DNA of 64,000 nucleotides from NCBI RefSeq assembly GCF_015351595.1, contig NZ_JADKPT010000001.1, positions 186,001 through 250,000 on the forward strand, read 5' to 3'. The translations under genes were made by a program, and so were the position numbers. Each line of letters opens with the position of its first letter. Position 1 is the first letter of the stretch. This document shows, piece by piece, positions 8,401-16,001 of the stretch. The DNA is from Flavobacterium sp. LC2016-12. GTDB lineage: Bacteria; Bacteroidota; Bacteroidia; Flavobacteriales; Flavobacteriaceae. The notes under the pieces were generated by a model that made no database searches, was not told where the DNA came from, and saw nothing but the letters and a program-made list of their open reading frames with translations.

Positions 8401-9465
8401 ATGAAAAAAAACCTACAGATATTATCATTTTTTTTATTGATAAATATTGGAGCATTTGCTCAACAAGACCAGATCAAAGAGGCACAGTCTCTGTATGATA
8501 AAGGAAAAAGCCAGGAAGCACTGGTAATTTTAAATAAGACCGAATATCTTATACTAAATGCATCTGATGAAGCAAAATCAGATTATTATTTTTTAAAGGG
8601 AAATGTATTAAAAGATTTAGCTGCAAAAAATATAGATGCAGCGAATAGCTTTACGTTGGCCTCTCAGGCATATCAGGATGTATTTTTGTACGAAAATGAA
8701 TCCGGAAAATTCAAATTTACTATTAAAGCAAATGCTGCATTAAAAGAAATGAAATCGAGTCTTGTCAATGGTGCAATGGCCGATTTTAATAGTGGTAAAT
8801 TCAAAGAAAGTGCAGAGAAAAGCTATAAAGTATATTTGTTTGATAAGAAAGATACTTTAAATCTTTGTAATGCCGCATCTTCGTCCATAAACGCAAAAGA
8901 TTATGACTCGGCAATTAAGTATTATGAAACCTTAAAAAAAATTAACTATTCAGGAAAAGGAGTTTTGTATTACGCCACAAATAAGAAAACAAAAGAAGAA
9001 GATGTTTTTGTTTCGCCAAAAGCCAGAGAGTCAGCTATTCAACAAGGATTTTACGAAAAACCAAGAACAGAATCAGTTCCTTCAAAAAAAATCGAGATAA
9101 ATAATAATCTGGCTTATGCTTATCTGGAGAAAAAAGATTACACTAAAGCAGAAATGATTTATAATTATGTTTTAGAGCTTGATCCAAATTATATTGATGC
9201 CTATATTAATATGGCTTATTTGAAGCTACAAGTAAAAAAAGACCTGGCTGATGAAATAGCGTCCTTAGGAACATCGGCAGCAGAAATGCAGCAATATGAT
9301 AAGTTAAACGCTAAAAAGGATGATATAACGCGTAGTGCAATACCGTACCTTAAAAAAGCCCTTACTTTAGAGCCTAAAAATACAGATGCAACAAAATCAC
9401 TTTTGGGTATTTACAGATCGCTAGATATGACAACTGAATACAATGCTTTAAAAGGAAGCATGTAA
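8401..9465 (+). CDS. Secreted tetratricopeptide-repeat protein
   Basis: A 354-residue protein with a signal peptide (MKKNLQILSFFLLINIGAFA, cut before QQDQ) and scattered TPR units: KEAQSLYDKGKSQEAL near 25, AMADFNSGKFKESAEKSYKVYLFD near 125, LAYAYLEKKDYTKAEMIYNYVLELDPNYIDAY near 236, and a last repeat near 318. It is probably a periplasmic scaffold for protein interaction. The gene stands alone between two terminators. No enzymatic motif is present. Related TPR proteins are common in Flavobacteriia, but I cannot assign a specific partner. Confidence 0.85.
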   Translation: MKKNLQILSFFLLINIGAFAQQDQIKEAQSLYDKGKSQEALVILNKTEYLILNASDEAKSDYYFLKGNVLKDLAAKNIDAANSFTLASQAYQDVFLYENESGKFKFTIKANAALKEMKSSLVNGAMADFNSGKFKESAEKSYKVYLFDKKDTLNLCNAASSSINAKDYDSAIKYYETLKKINYSGKGVLYYATNKKTKEEDVFVSPKARESAIQQGFYEKPRTESVPSKKIEINNNLAYAYLEKKDYTKAEMIYNYVLELDPNYIDAYINMAYLKLQVKKDLADEIASLGTSAAEMQQYDKLNAKKDDITRSAIPYLKKALTLEPKNTDATKSLLGIYRSLDMTTEYNALKGSM

Positions 9466-9472
9466 TAAATAA

Positions 9473-9506
9473 AAGAAGCTGCTAAATTATTTTTTAGCAG
9501 CTTCTT
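9473..9506. terminator. Bidirectional terminator shared by the TPR gene and nth
   Basis: AGAAGCTGCTAAA (9474-9486) pairs with TTTAGCAGCTTCT (9493-9505) over 13 bp. The right arm is coding: it encodes the last residues (EEAAKK) and stop of the convergent nth gene. Confidence 0.75.
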
Positions 9507-10137
9507 CTATAACTGATTTTTTACCAACAGTTCTTGTAATAATATCTTTTTCCAAACTCCAGCCTCGAGCAGGCGAATATTCTCTCCCGTACCAAATAAT
9601 CTGAAGATGTAAATCGTTCCATATTTCTCTCGGGAATAATCTTTTTGCGTCTTTCTCTGTCTGAACCACGTTTTTTCCATTCGAAAGATTCCAGCGATAC
9701 ATCAACCTGTGAATATGAGTGTCTACCGGAAAGGCAGGAACACCAAAAGCCTGAGACATTACAACACTGGCAGTTTTATGTCCAACAGCTGGCAGTTCTT
9801 CAAGGGCTTCAAAACTTTGCGGAACTTCTCCATTATGTTTGTCAATTAATATTTGTGATAAGCCATGAATTCCTTTCGATTTCATTGGAGATAAACCACA
9901 AGGACGAATAATTTCTTTAATTTCTTCAATCGTCATTTTAACCATATCATACGGATTATCAGCCTTCGCAAAAAGCAATGGCGTAATCTGATTTACGCGC
10001 ACATCTGTACATTGAGCCGATAATAAAACTGCGATTAATAAAGTATAGGGATCTTTATGATCAAGTGGAACAGGGATAGTAGGGTAGAGTTCTTTTAACG
10101 TATTTATAACAAATTGTACGCGGGCTTCTTTATTCAT
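9487..10137 (-). CDS. nth: Endonuclease III-family DNA glycosylase/AP lyase without the iron-sulfur cluster cysteines
   Basis: The start is placed at 10137 (MNKEARVQFV), giving 216 residues; a longer frame would add 23 residues of intergenic-looking sequence. It removes oxidised pyrimidines and nicks at abasic sites. The helix-hairpin-helix LPAVGHKTA carries catalytic Lys121 and the conserved Asp139 sits in FPVDTHIHR. The normal C-terminal C-x6-C-x2-C-x5-C cluster motif is absent: after IIWYGREYSPARGW there is no Cys, and the protein's only cysteines are 43 and 80. The fold is intact, so it is probably an active cluster-free variant. Confidence 0.9.
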   Translation of the reverse strand: MNKEARVQFVINTLKELYPTIPVPLDHKDPYTLLIAVLLSAQCTDVRVNQITPLLFAKADNPYDMVKMTIEEIKEIIRPCGLSPMKSKGIHGLSQILIDKHNGEVPQSFEALEELPAVGHKTASVVMSQAFGVPAFPVDTHIHRLMYRWNLSNGKNVVQTEKDAKRLFPREIWNDLHLQIIWYGREYSPARGWSLEKDIITRTVGKKSVIEEAAKK

Positions 10138-10454
10138 TTCCGTATTTTTAATCTCGTAAAAATAGTATAATTTTAATGATGTGCCTAATCCAGCTTTCTG
10201 CTTCAACTCCTCATTGTGTTAGTAACATTTTTAAGCAATAAAAAGAGCTTCCGTTGGTCGCTTTTTTATCGCAAAAATGTAAACTACCACAACTCCGGGG
10301 TTTCCACGTCAATCTGGGGCAAAAAACATATAAAGTATAAGTTATGAATTATAAGTTAGTAGTAGAGATATTGAGCCAAATCCAAAAACTAAAATCTTTA
10401 TTCTATACTCTATATTCTTTACTCTAAAAAAAAACTAAAATCAAAAATAGCAAC
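10138..10454. other. Intergenic region between nth and bcp
   Basis: 317 bases. It contains AT-rich phrase repeats (TATAAGTTATGAATTATAAGTTAG around 10334-10357, and TTCTATACTCTATATTCTTTACTC around 10401-10424) but no ORF, clear promoter box or strong hairpin. Confidence 0.4.
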
Positions 10455-10907
10455 ATGATAACATTACAAAAAGGCGATAAAGCACCAGACTTTTCGGGAG
10501 TTGATCAGGACGGAAAAACCCATAAACTAGCAGATTATATCGGAAAAAAATTAGTTGTTTTCTTTTATCCAAAAGCAAGCACGCCTGGCTGTACAGCTGA
10601 AGCTTGCGATCTAAGAGATAATTTTGAGCGTTTTAAAGCTAATAATTATGAACTTCTTGGTGTTAGTGCAGATAGTCAAAAAGCACAATTAAAATTCAAA
10701 GACAAATACGAATTTCCTTTTCCATTATTGGCAGACGAAGGCAAATCAGTGATCAACGCTTTCGGTGTTTGGGGACCAAAGAAATTCATGGGAAGAGAAT
10801 ATGACGGAATCAACAGAACCACTTTCGTAATCGATGAAAAAGGAATTATCGAAGAAGTAATCGAAAAAGTAAAAACAAAAGAACATGCTTCGCAGATTTT
10901 GAAATAA
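10455..10907 (+). CDS. bcp: Thioredoxin-dependent peroxiredoxin, Bcp/PrxQ family
   Basis: A 150-residue cytoplasmic peroxiredoxin that reduces hydrogen peroxide and organic hydroperoxides using thioredoxin. The active-site segment FYPKASTPGCTAEACDLRD has peroxidatic Cys46 and resolving Cys51 five residues later, the atypical two-Cys Bcp layout. LLGVSADS and the C-terminal RTTFVIDEKG also match. Full family length. It is a single-gene unit: a repeat array begins eight bases after the stop and a strong terminator follows at 11044. Confidence 0.95.
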   Translation: MITLQKGDKAPDFSGVDQDGKTHKLADYIGKKLVVFFYPKASTPGCTAEACDLRDNFERFKANNYELLGVSADSQKAQLKFKDKYEFPFPLLADEGKSVINAFGVWGPKKFMGREYDGINRTTFVIDEKGIIEEVIEKVKTKEHASQILK

Positions 10908-10914
10908 AATTTTT

Positions 10915-11027
10915 GTTTCAGGTTTCAGGTTTCAGGTTTCAGGTTTCAGGTTTCAGGTTTCAGGTTTCAGGTTAAGATTGTTAAACCACCCAAGGGAAAC
11001 TTGAAACTTGAAACCTGAAACTTGAAA
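10915..11027. repeat. (GTTTCAG)8 heptamer tandem array with inverted-phase partner
   Basis: Eight perfect copies of GTTTCAG fill 10915-10970. After a 24-base spacer, 10995-11027 reads as GAAACTT/GAAACCT units, the complement of the same phrase, so the two halves can fold into a long stem. Related phrases occur at 63461-63498. A unit of 7 with no unique spacers excludes CRISPR. Slipped-strand length variation is likely. Confidence 0.9.
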
Positions 11028-11043
11028 CAAAAAAACTTGAAAC

Positions 11044-11088
11044 AAAAAAAATCCCCAAAAGAGAAACTTTTTTTTGGGGATTTTTTTT
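11044..11088. terminator. Bidirectional terminator between bcp and the 486-residue protein gene
   Basis: ATCCCCAAAA (11051-11060) pairs with TTTTGGGGAT (11072-11081), flanked by an A run on the left and a T run on the right, so it can act on both strands. The minus-strand gene's stop codon lies in its T tract. Confidence 0.8.
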
Positions 11089-12547
11089 AAGTATTTTGTT
11101 CTAATTCCTTTTCCGGATGATATCCAAAAAGGTGATGCTCCTTTATAATTTCGGCAACTCCGGAAGGAAGCATTGGTTCCCAGCCCGTTTTTCCCTGACT
11201 GATCATTTTCAAAACTTCTCTCGAGAATACATTTAATATGTTTGGATCGTAATCTTTAATGTCAACTACTTTTCCGTTGAATTTAAAGAACTTATATAAT
11301 TCTTTCATTCTCGGATGTACTTTTAGGTTATCAGAAGTAATAATTTCACCATTTTCTCCCAACATCGGATATAAGAATACTTTCATATCACGGTAGAATA
11401 ATTTTCCGAAAGCTTCCAGTATCCCTCCACTTAAATGACGGTAGTATTTCTCATCAAAAATATCTACTAAGTTGTTTACACCCATTGCTAATCCCATTCT
11501 GGCTTTGGTATAGTTTGAGAAGTACTCGACAACTTTATAATATTCCTGGAAGTTCGAAATCATTACAGTTTGACCAAGTGAACAAAGTAATTCGGCCCTG
11601 TCCATGAAATCACGTTCATCAATTTCACCATCAGAACGTAAATTCGAAAGTGTAATTTCAAAAACAACTAAGGTATTATCTTTCTCAACCTTGTTTTCCT
11701 CCAGAAACATTGTTAATGATTTCTGATACATATCAAGATTTACATTCGTAACCGGACGGAAACTTCCTCTAAAGGCAAGAAGGTTTTTCTTGTATAAAAC
11801 TGCGGCTGGTAGTACGTTTTTTCCATCAGGGTTAAACATTACGGCATCTGTCATTCCGTTTTTAACCAATTGTAAGCTCATTAAACGATTATCAACATCT
11901 GCAAAACGTGGTCCTGAGAAGTTAATAGTGTCGATTTCAAGCTGGTCTTTATCTAAGTGATCGTATAAATAACGAAGTAATCGTTTAGGATCGTTGTATT
12001 TGTAAAAAGCACCGTAAATTAAGTTAACTCCTAAAATTCCGAGTGTTTCTTGTTGTAGTCGGGCATCAGTTTCTTTAAAACGAATGTGAAGAATAATTTC
12101 GTTATAAGCTTCGTCTGGTTCGATTTGGTATCGGATTCCAACCCAGCCGTGACCTTTAAATTGTTTGGCGAAATCAATAGTAGCAACTGTATTGGCATAA
12201 CTAAAGAAAAGTTTGTTTGGATGTTTTTCTCTACTTAAACGCTCTTCAATAAGTTCACCTTCAAAGGTTAGCATTTTTTTGAGTCGGTTTTCAGTAACAT
12301 ACCTTCCGTCGCCTTCAATTCCGTAAACGGCATCACTAAAATCTTTGTCATAGGCAGACATTGCTTTTGCAATAGTTCCCGATGAACCTCCGGATCTGAA
12401 AAAATGCCTCACAGTTTCCTGTCCCGCGCCAATCTCAGCAAATGTTCCGTAAATATTCTCGTTTAAATTAATGCGTAACGCTTTGTCTTTTATAGAAGGA
12501 ATCTGTTCGATGACCTTGTCACCTTTGAGTTTTATTTCTGTACCCAT
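11087..12547 (-). CDS. Conserved hypothetical protein, 486 residues
   Basis: I do not recognise a characterised function. The protein is soluble, with no signal peptide or membrane segment. It opens with NLNENIYGTFAEIGAGQETVRHFFRSGG near residues 27-54, then GTIAKAMSAYDKDFSDAVYG, a glycine-rich conserved-looking stretch. Other notable words are GWVGIRYQIEP and the strongly patterned GRLFYRDMK-like region GGILEAFGKLFYRDMKVFLYP near 375-395. The length and even codon usage show a real housekeeping-type gene. It is transcribed alone, with a TAnnTTTG box about 23 bases before its start. Confidence 0.75.
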   Translation of the reverse strand: MGTEIKLKGDKVIEQIPSIKDKALRINLNENIYGTFAEIGAGQETVRHFFRSGGSSGTIAKAMSAYDKDFSDAVYGIEGDGRYVTENRLKKMLTFEGELIEERLSREKHPNKLFFSYANTVATIDFAKQFKGHGWVGIRYQIEPDEAYNEIILHIRFKETDARLQQETLGILGVNLIYGAFYKYNDPKRLLRYLYDHLDKDQLEIDTINFSGPRFADVDNRLMSLQLVKNGMTDAVMFNPDGKNVLPAAVLYKKNLLAFRGSFRPVTNVNLDMYQKSLTMFLEENKVEKDNTLVVFEITLSNLRSDGEIDERDFMDRAELLCSLGQTVMISNFQEYYKVVEYFSNYTKARMGLAMGVNNLVDIFDEKYYRHLSGGILEAFGKLFYRDMKVFLYPMLGENGEIITSDNLKVHPRMKELYKFFKFNGKVVDIKDYDPNILNVFSREVLKMISQGKTGWEPMLPSGVAEIIKEHHLFGYHPEKELEQNT

Positions 12548-12569
12548 TTTATTTTAAATAGATTTGTTA

Positions 12570-12577
12570 CAAAGTTA
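12570..12577 (-). promoter_or_regulatory. Candidate -7 box of the 486-residue protein gene
   Basis: Minus-strand TAACTTTG fits the Bacteroidota -7 consensus TAnnTTTG, 22 bases before the start codon. No clear -33 TTTG was found. It is back to back with the box of the divergent MBL gene. Confidence 0.4.
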
Positions 12578-12611
12578 GCAAATTAGGCTTCTAATGAAAG
12601 AGAAATAATCC

Positions 12612-12619
12612 TATTTTTG
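12612..12619 (+). promoter_or_regulatory. Candidate -7 box of the MBL-fold hydrolase gene
   Basis: TATTTTTG fits TAnnTTTG and lies 18 bases before the TTG start codon. Confidence 0.4.
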
Positions 12620-12637
12620 TAAAAAAAATAAGTTCAA

Positions 12638-13402
12638 TTGAAGGTATATTTTTTAGGCACTGGTACTTCTCAAGGTATCCCGATTATTGGGGTTGATCAT
12701 CCCGTTTGTAAAAGCACTGATGCTAAGGATAAAAGGCTTCGCGTTTCTATTTGGATAACGTGGAATGAGCACTCTTATGTCATTGATTGTGGCCCTGATT
12801 TCAGGCAGCAAATGCTTTCATGCGGCTGTCGAAAACTCGATGCTATTCTTTTTACGCACGAACATGCAGATCATACCGCCGGTTTAGATGACATTCGTCC
12901 GTTTAATTTCCGTCAGGGAGAAATCCCGGTTTACGGACACGAACGTGTAATTGACAATCTAAAACGTCGTTTTGACTATGTTTTCGAAACTGTAAACAAA
13001 TATCCGGGAGCGCCAAGCGTTAAAACTATTGAAGTTGAAAACAATAAACCGTTTGCTGTTGGTGATAAAATGGCGATACCAGTAAACGTAATGCACGGTG
13101 ATTTACAGGTTTTCGGCTATCGTATCGATGATTTCGCGTATTTAACCGATGTGAAAACAATCGAAGATGCTGAAATCGAAAAATTAAAAAATCTGAAAGT
13201 TTTGGTTGTGAATGCTTTGCGTGTAGAACCTCACGATACACATTTCAATTTGAAGGAAGCACTTGATTTTATAAATTTGGTCAAGCCGGAAAAAGCTTAT
13301 TTAACGCACATTAGCCACGTTTTAGGATTTCACGAAGAAGTGCAAAAACAACTTCCTGAAAACGTCTTCCTGGCTTATGATAACTTAGAAATTACAATTT
13401 AA
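12638..13402 (+). CDS. MBL-fold metallohydrolase, PhnP-like
   Basis: A 254-residue cytoplasmic metallo-beta-lactamase-fold hydrolase. The metal motif HEHADH gives His74, His76, Asp78 and His79; later ligands are the His in VMHGD, the Asp in YLTDVK and the His in THISH. The opening LGTGTSQGIP is typical of the PhnP-like branch that acts on phosphodiesters; substrate unknown. The start is TTG: a stop codon lies nine bases upstream in frame and no ATG is available, while homology begins immediately at MKVYFLGTG. A TAnnTTTG box supports this. Confidence 0.9.
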   Translation: MKVYFLGTGTSQGIPIIGVDHPVCKSTDAKDKRLRVSIWITWNEHSYVIDCGPDFRQQMLSCGCRKLDAILFTHEHADHTAGLDDIRPFNFRQGEIPVYGHERVIDNLKRRFDYVFETVNKYPGAPSVKTIEVENNKPFAVGDKMAIPVNVMHGDLQVFGYRIDDFAYLTDVKTIEDAEIEKLKNLKVLVVNALRVEPHDTHFNLKEALDFINLVKPEKAYLTHISHVLGFHEEVQKQLPENVFLAYDNLEITI

Positions 13403-13415
13403 TATAATACACAAA

Positions 13416-13919
13416 ATGAAAAAATCCTTAATGCTTTACCTTTTTATCCTTGCGATATTAATGAATATTTTTACTTATATGTTCTACAGCCGAGAAGTAA
13501 AATTTGGACAAGAACGATATGATAAAACAACTAAGAAGCTTAGAGATAGTATAAATTTAGTGTCAGGAAAATTGGCCGAAGCAGATTATTTTTCTTTAGA
13601 ACACAATGAAAATGCTCAGAATTATTTTGACAACAGTGCTTCTGGTGGAAAAGTAATTTTATATGAAAAATTAATTCCGGTTGTGACCGAAAAATTATTG
13701 GATCTAAATTCAAACCCAAATGGAAATCCTTATACAGGTCAGGATAAAATTGGTCCGAACAAATTTATCATCAATAAAATAAAGATTCTAAACCACAGAT
13801 GGATTATTGCAGATTACAGTAATGGAGAATTATGGGGAGAAGTCTTGTTAAAATATTTTGTTGATAACGATGATAATATTACTTTTGAGGTTAATCAAAG
13901 CTGGTTGTATCAAAAATAG
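13416..13919 (+). CDS. Membrane-anchored hypothetical protein, 167 residues
   Basis: No function recognised. One N-terminal membrane segment (residues 5-23, LMLYLFILAILMNIFTYMF) acts as uncleaved anchor. A short coiled stretch (EVKFGQERYDKTTKKLRDSINLV) follows, then a soluble domain ending NQSWLYQK, which probably faces the periplasm. It starts 13 bases after the MBL gene, so the two are likely cotranscribed. A second small envelope gene follows 47 bases later. Confidence 0.75.
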   Translation: MKKSLMLYLFILAILMNIFTYMFYSREVKFGQERYDKTTKKLRDSINLVSGKLAEADYFSLEHNENAQNYFDNSASGGKVILYEKLIPVVTEKLLDLNSNPNGNPYTGQDKIGPNKFIINKIKILNHRWIIADYSNGELWGEVLLKYFVDNDDNITFEVNQSWLYQK

Positions 13920-13966
13920 TATTTAGAATGCTATTTTTTACTACCACTTTTTAAAAAATAGGATTT

Positions 13967-14416
13967 ATGAAAAAGATATTTTTATTTTCGATTATTGTTG
14001 GTCTTTCGTTTTCTTGTGCCAAAAAAGTTTCTGAAGAAAAGAAGCCTTCACAAGAAACTACAAAAGTTGTAAAAGAAGAAACTAACTCACCGGCTGTAGT
14101 TGGAGGTGATTCAGATTCTCATGGTTGTAAAGCTTCTGCGGGTTATACTTGGTCCGTTCTTAAAAAGGAATGCATTCGAATTTTCGAAAACAGCACTAAA
14201 TTATCTCATGCGGAAGACGGAAAAACCTATACGACAGTTGCCTACGTAATCTTCGACGGAAATAAAGCCGAGCTTTTCTTAGATACTCAAAAAGAATCTA
14301 TTATTCTGGAAAGAAAATCAGAAGGCGATTCCTGGATAAAAGATGATTATCAATTAATTCCCTGGAAAGGCTATATTTTGAAAAAAGGAAAGAAGATTCT
14401 TTATACAGGGGAGTAA
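13967..14416 (+). CDS. Small lipoprotein, 149 residues
   Basis: A lipoprotein signal (MKKIFLFSIIVGLSFSC, Cys17) is followed by a low-complexity K/E/T linker (about 20-45) and a compact domain. That domain starts DSHGCKASAGYTWSVLKKECIRIFE, with two Cys 15 apart that could form a disulfide, and ends KGYILKKGKKILYTGE. The GCKASAGYTWS...EC motif recurs in small Bacteroidota lipoproteins. Function unknown. It may be read with the two genes before it. Confidence 0.75.
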   Translation: MKKIFLFSIIVGLSFSCAKKVSEEKKPSQETTKVVKEETNSPAVVGGDSDSHGCKASAGYTWSVLKKECIRIFENSTKLSHAEDGKTYTTVAYVIFDGNKAELFLDTQKESIILERKSEGDSWIKDDYQLIPWKGYILKKGKKILYTGE

Positions 14417-14423
14417 TGAGTTT

Positions 14424-14957
14424 TCAGTCACAGTTTTTTTGAATGTAATTTTCTATTCGTGATAAAATAAATTGATCTTGTTCAGATGGTTTAATGTTTT
14501 TATGAAATTGAATGAATTCAAATAATTTTCTTATTTCTACAAAATCCCATTCAAAATATTTATCGATTGTAAAATCTAAATTTTCAGCACTTACTTTTAA
14601 TTCACAATCAAATCCTGCTCTTGAACTTGTGTTTTTAAGATGTACTTCAATTTTATCAATTGTGGTTTCAAGATATTTTTCTTCATTGAAATGTAAATAT
14701 AGAATTTTTACATTTTGGGAATCGGATTCAAAGTCAACAAGAAAATACCTATTTTGATATGTTTTATATAATAGAGGTAAACCAAAAAACAAACTTATTA
14801 GTAACACTAATGTGAAATTGAATTCTGAGACAGAATCTGATTTAAAGAGAGTTAATATAATAACAAATAAAAATAACAGAAAAAAAAGCGATGCAAAATA
14901 TTTAACTCTTTTATTAAAAGTAGTAGGGAAATGCTCAATTTTAATATCGTTTTCCAT
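14424..14957 (-). CDS. Two-helix membrane protein, 177 residues, function unknown
   Basis: Two hydrophobic helices (about 20-40, YFASLFFLLFLFVIILTLF, and about 47-64) form a hairpin. A soluble C-terminal domain of strands follows (RYFLVDFES, VKILYLHFN, IDKIEVHLKN), resembling the PH-like domains attached to such hairpins. That domain call is tentative. The gene converges on the lipoprotein gene, the two stops being only 7 bases apart, and starts 13 bases beyond the stop of the esterase gene. Confidence 0.65.
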   Translation of the reverse strand: MENDIKIEHFPTTFNKRVKYFASLFFLLFLFVIILTLFKSDSVSEFNFTLVLLISLFFGLPLLYKTYQNRYFLVDFESDSQNVKILYLHFNEEKYLETTIDKIEVHLKNTSSRAGFDCELKVSAENLDFTIDKYFEWDFVEIRKLFEFIQFHKNIKPSEQDQFILSRIENYIQKNCD

Positions 14958-14970
14958 ATAGAATTAAAAA

Positions 14971-15615
14971 CTACAAAGCCAGCCAATTCTTAAAGTCAAA
15001 GAAATTCTGAGGCGCAACTCCATGCCCAACAGGATATTCTTTATAAGTAATCGGAATATTTAAATTTTCTAAAGCTGCTGGCGTTTTCCTTGCCCAATCT
15101 ACTGGGATAACCTGATCTACAGTTCCGTGTGAAGCAAATATTTTAAGATTCTTGAAGTCATTTTTCTCGAAGCCTTCCTTAATAATTTCATTATTAAAAT
15201 ATCCACTCATAGCAACAACTCTCTGCACTTTTTCAGGATAAGAAAGAGCAACAGAATAGCTCAAAATGGAACCTTGACTGAAACCAATCAATGTAACATC
15301 ATTAGCATCAATTGGATAATTAGCAACTAATTCGTCAATGAATTTAGCAATTAAATCGCGTGAAGTTTTGGCTTGTTCGTTATCTGAAAATTTATTCTGA
15401 TCAGCATCAAAATTAATCGCATACCAGGCATAAGCTCCATATTGTAAATCGTAAGGCGCTCTTGCTGAAATAATATAGTAATTATCAGGAAGTTCTGTCG
15501 CAAACGAAAATAAATCAGCTTCGTTGCTTCCGTATCCGTGTAATAAGATTAAAACAGGATTTTTGTCTAATATAACTTTTGGTTCTTGTATTTTATATTC
15601 TAAAGATAGATTCAT
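14971..15615 (-). CDS. Alpha/beta-hydrolase, carboxylesterase/phospholipase family
   Basis: A 214-residue cytoplasmic serine hydrolase of the small YpfH/carboxylesterase type. The triad can be read directly: nucleophile Ser113 in GFSQG, Asp167 in GTVDQVIP and His198 in VGHGV. The oxyanion loop is LHGYGSNEADLF (residues 25-36). Length matches the family. It probably hydrolyses short-chain esters or lysophospholipids; substrate not determinable. It is followed on the same strand by a small membrane-protein gene 13 bases downstream. Confidence 0.9.
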   Translation of the reverse strand: MNLSLEYKIQEPKVILDKNPVLILLHGYGSNEADLFSFATELPDNYYIISARAPYDLQYGAYAWYAINFDADQNKFSDNEQAKTSRDLIAKFIDELVANYPIDANDVTLIGFSQGSILSYSVALSYPEKVQRVVAMSGYFNNEIIKEGFEKNDFKNLKIFASHGTVDQVIPVDWARKTPAALENLNIPITYKEYPVGHGVAPQNFFDFKNWLAL

Positions 15616-15669
15616 TTTTTAAAATGGTGAAATGTGAAATGTGAATTGTTGTTGAAATTTGGAATTTTA

Positions 15670-15996
15670 TTATCCTATTGATTTAAACCATTTTTGAAAA
15701 AGATTTCCAACTAACGGAATTGGTCTTGTCTGTCCCTGAATAGCACTGAAAATCCCGTAAGTCCATAAAATAGAAATACAGATCCACATTGGGAAAGTAA
15801 TCATAAAGCTGTCAAAGTTGCTGATAATAGCTCCGAAAGAAATAAAAGTCAAAGACAATCCTAAAGCCTGACGAATATGAAAAGATGCAAAACTATTTTT
15901 ATTTTCAGAGTTCATCGACATGGCAATTAAAACACCAATGATCAAAATGTAACTGGTAATGGCGATTGATTTTCCCTCTTGTATTGAATTATTCAT
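15670..15996 (-). CDS. DUF4870/Tic20-like small membrane protein
   Basis: A 108-residue protein with about three membrane helices (12-29, 48-62 and 68-87) and the motif FHIRQALGLSL, typical of DUF4870 proteins. The C-terminal GQTRPIPLVGNLFQKW also matches that family. Role unknown. Its start is 5 bases after the stop of the dihydroorotase-like gene, so the two form an operon. Confidence 0.75.
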   Translation of the reverse strand: MNNSIQEGKSIAITSYILIIGVLIAMSMNSENKNSFASFHIRQALGLSLTFISFGAIISNFDSFMITFPMWICISILWTYGIFSAIQGQTRPIPLVGNLFQKWFKSIG

Positions 15997-16001
15997 TTTA
16001 A

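Noticed and set aside
9645..9911. 88-residue plus-strand ORF
   Set aside because: Antisense of nth; the minus frame carries the catalytic motifs.
10236..10272. Possible hairpin AATAAAAAGAGC...GCTTTTTTAT upstream of nth
   Set aside because: Arms match poorly and no gene ends there on either strand.
10915..11027. CRISPR array
   Set aside because: The units are 7 bases long with no unique spacers, and no cas genes are near.
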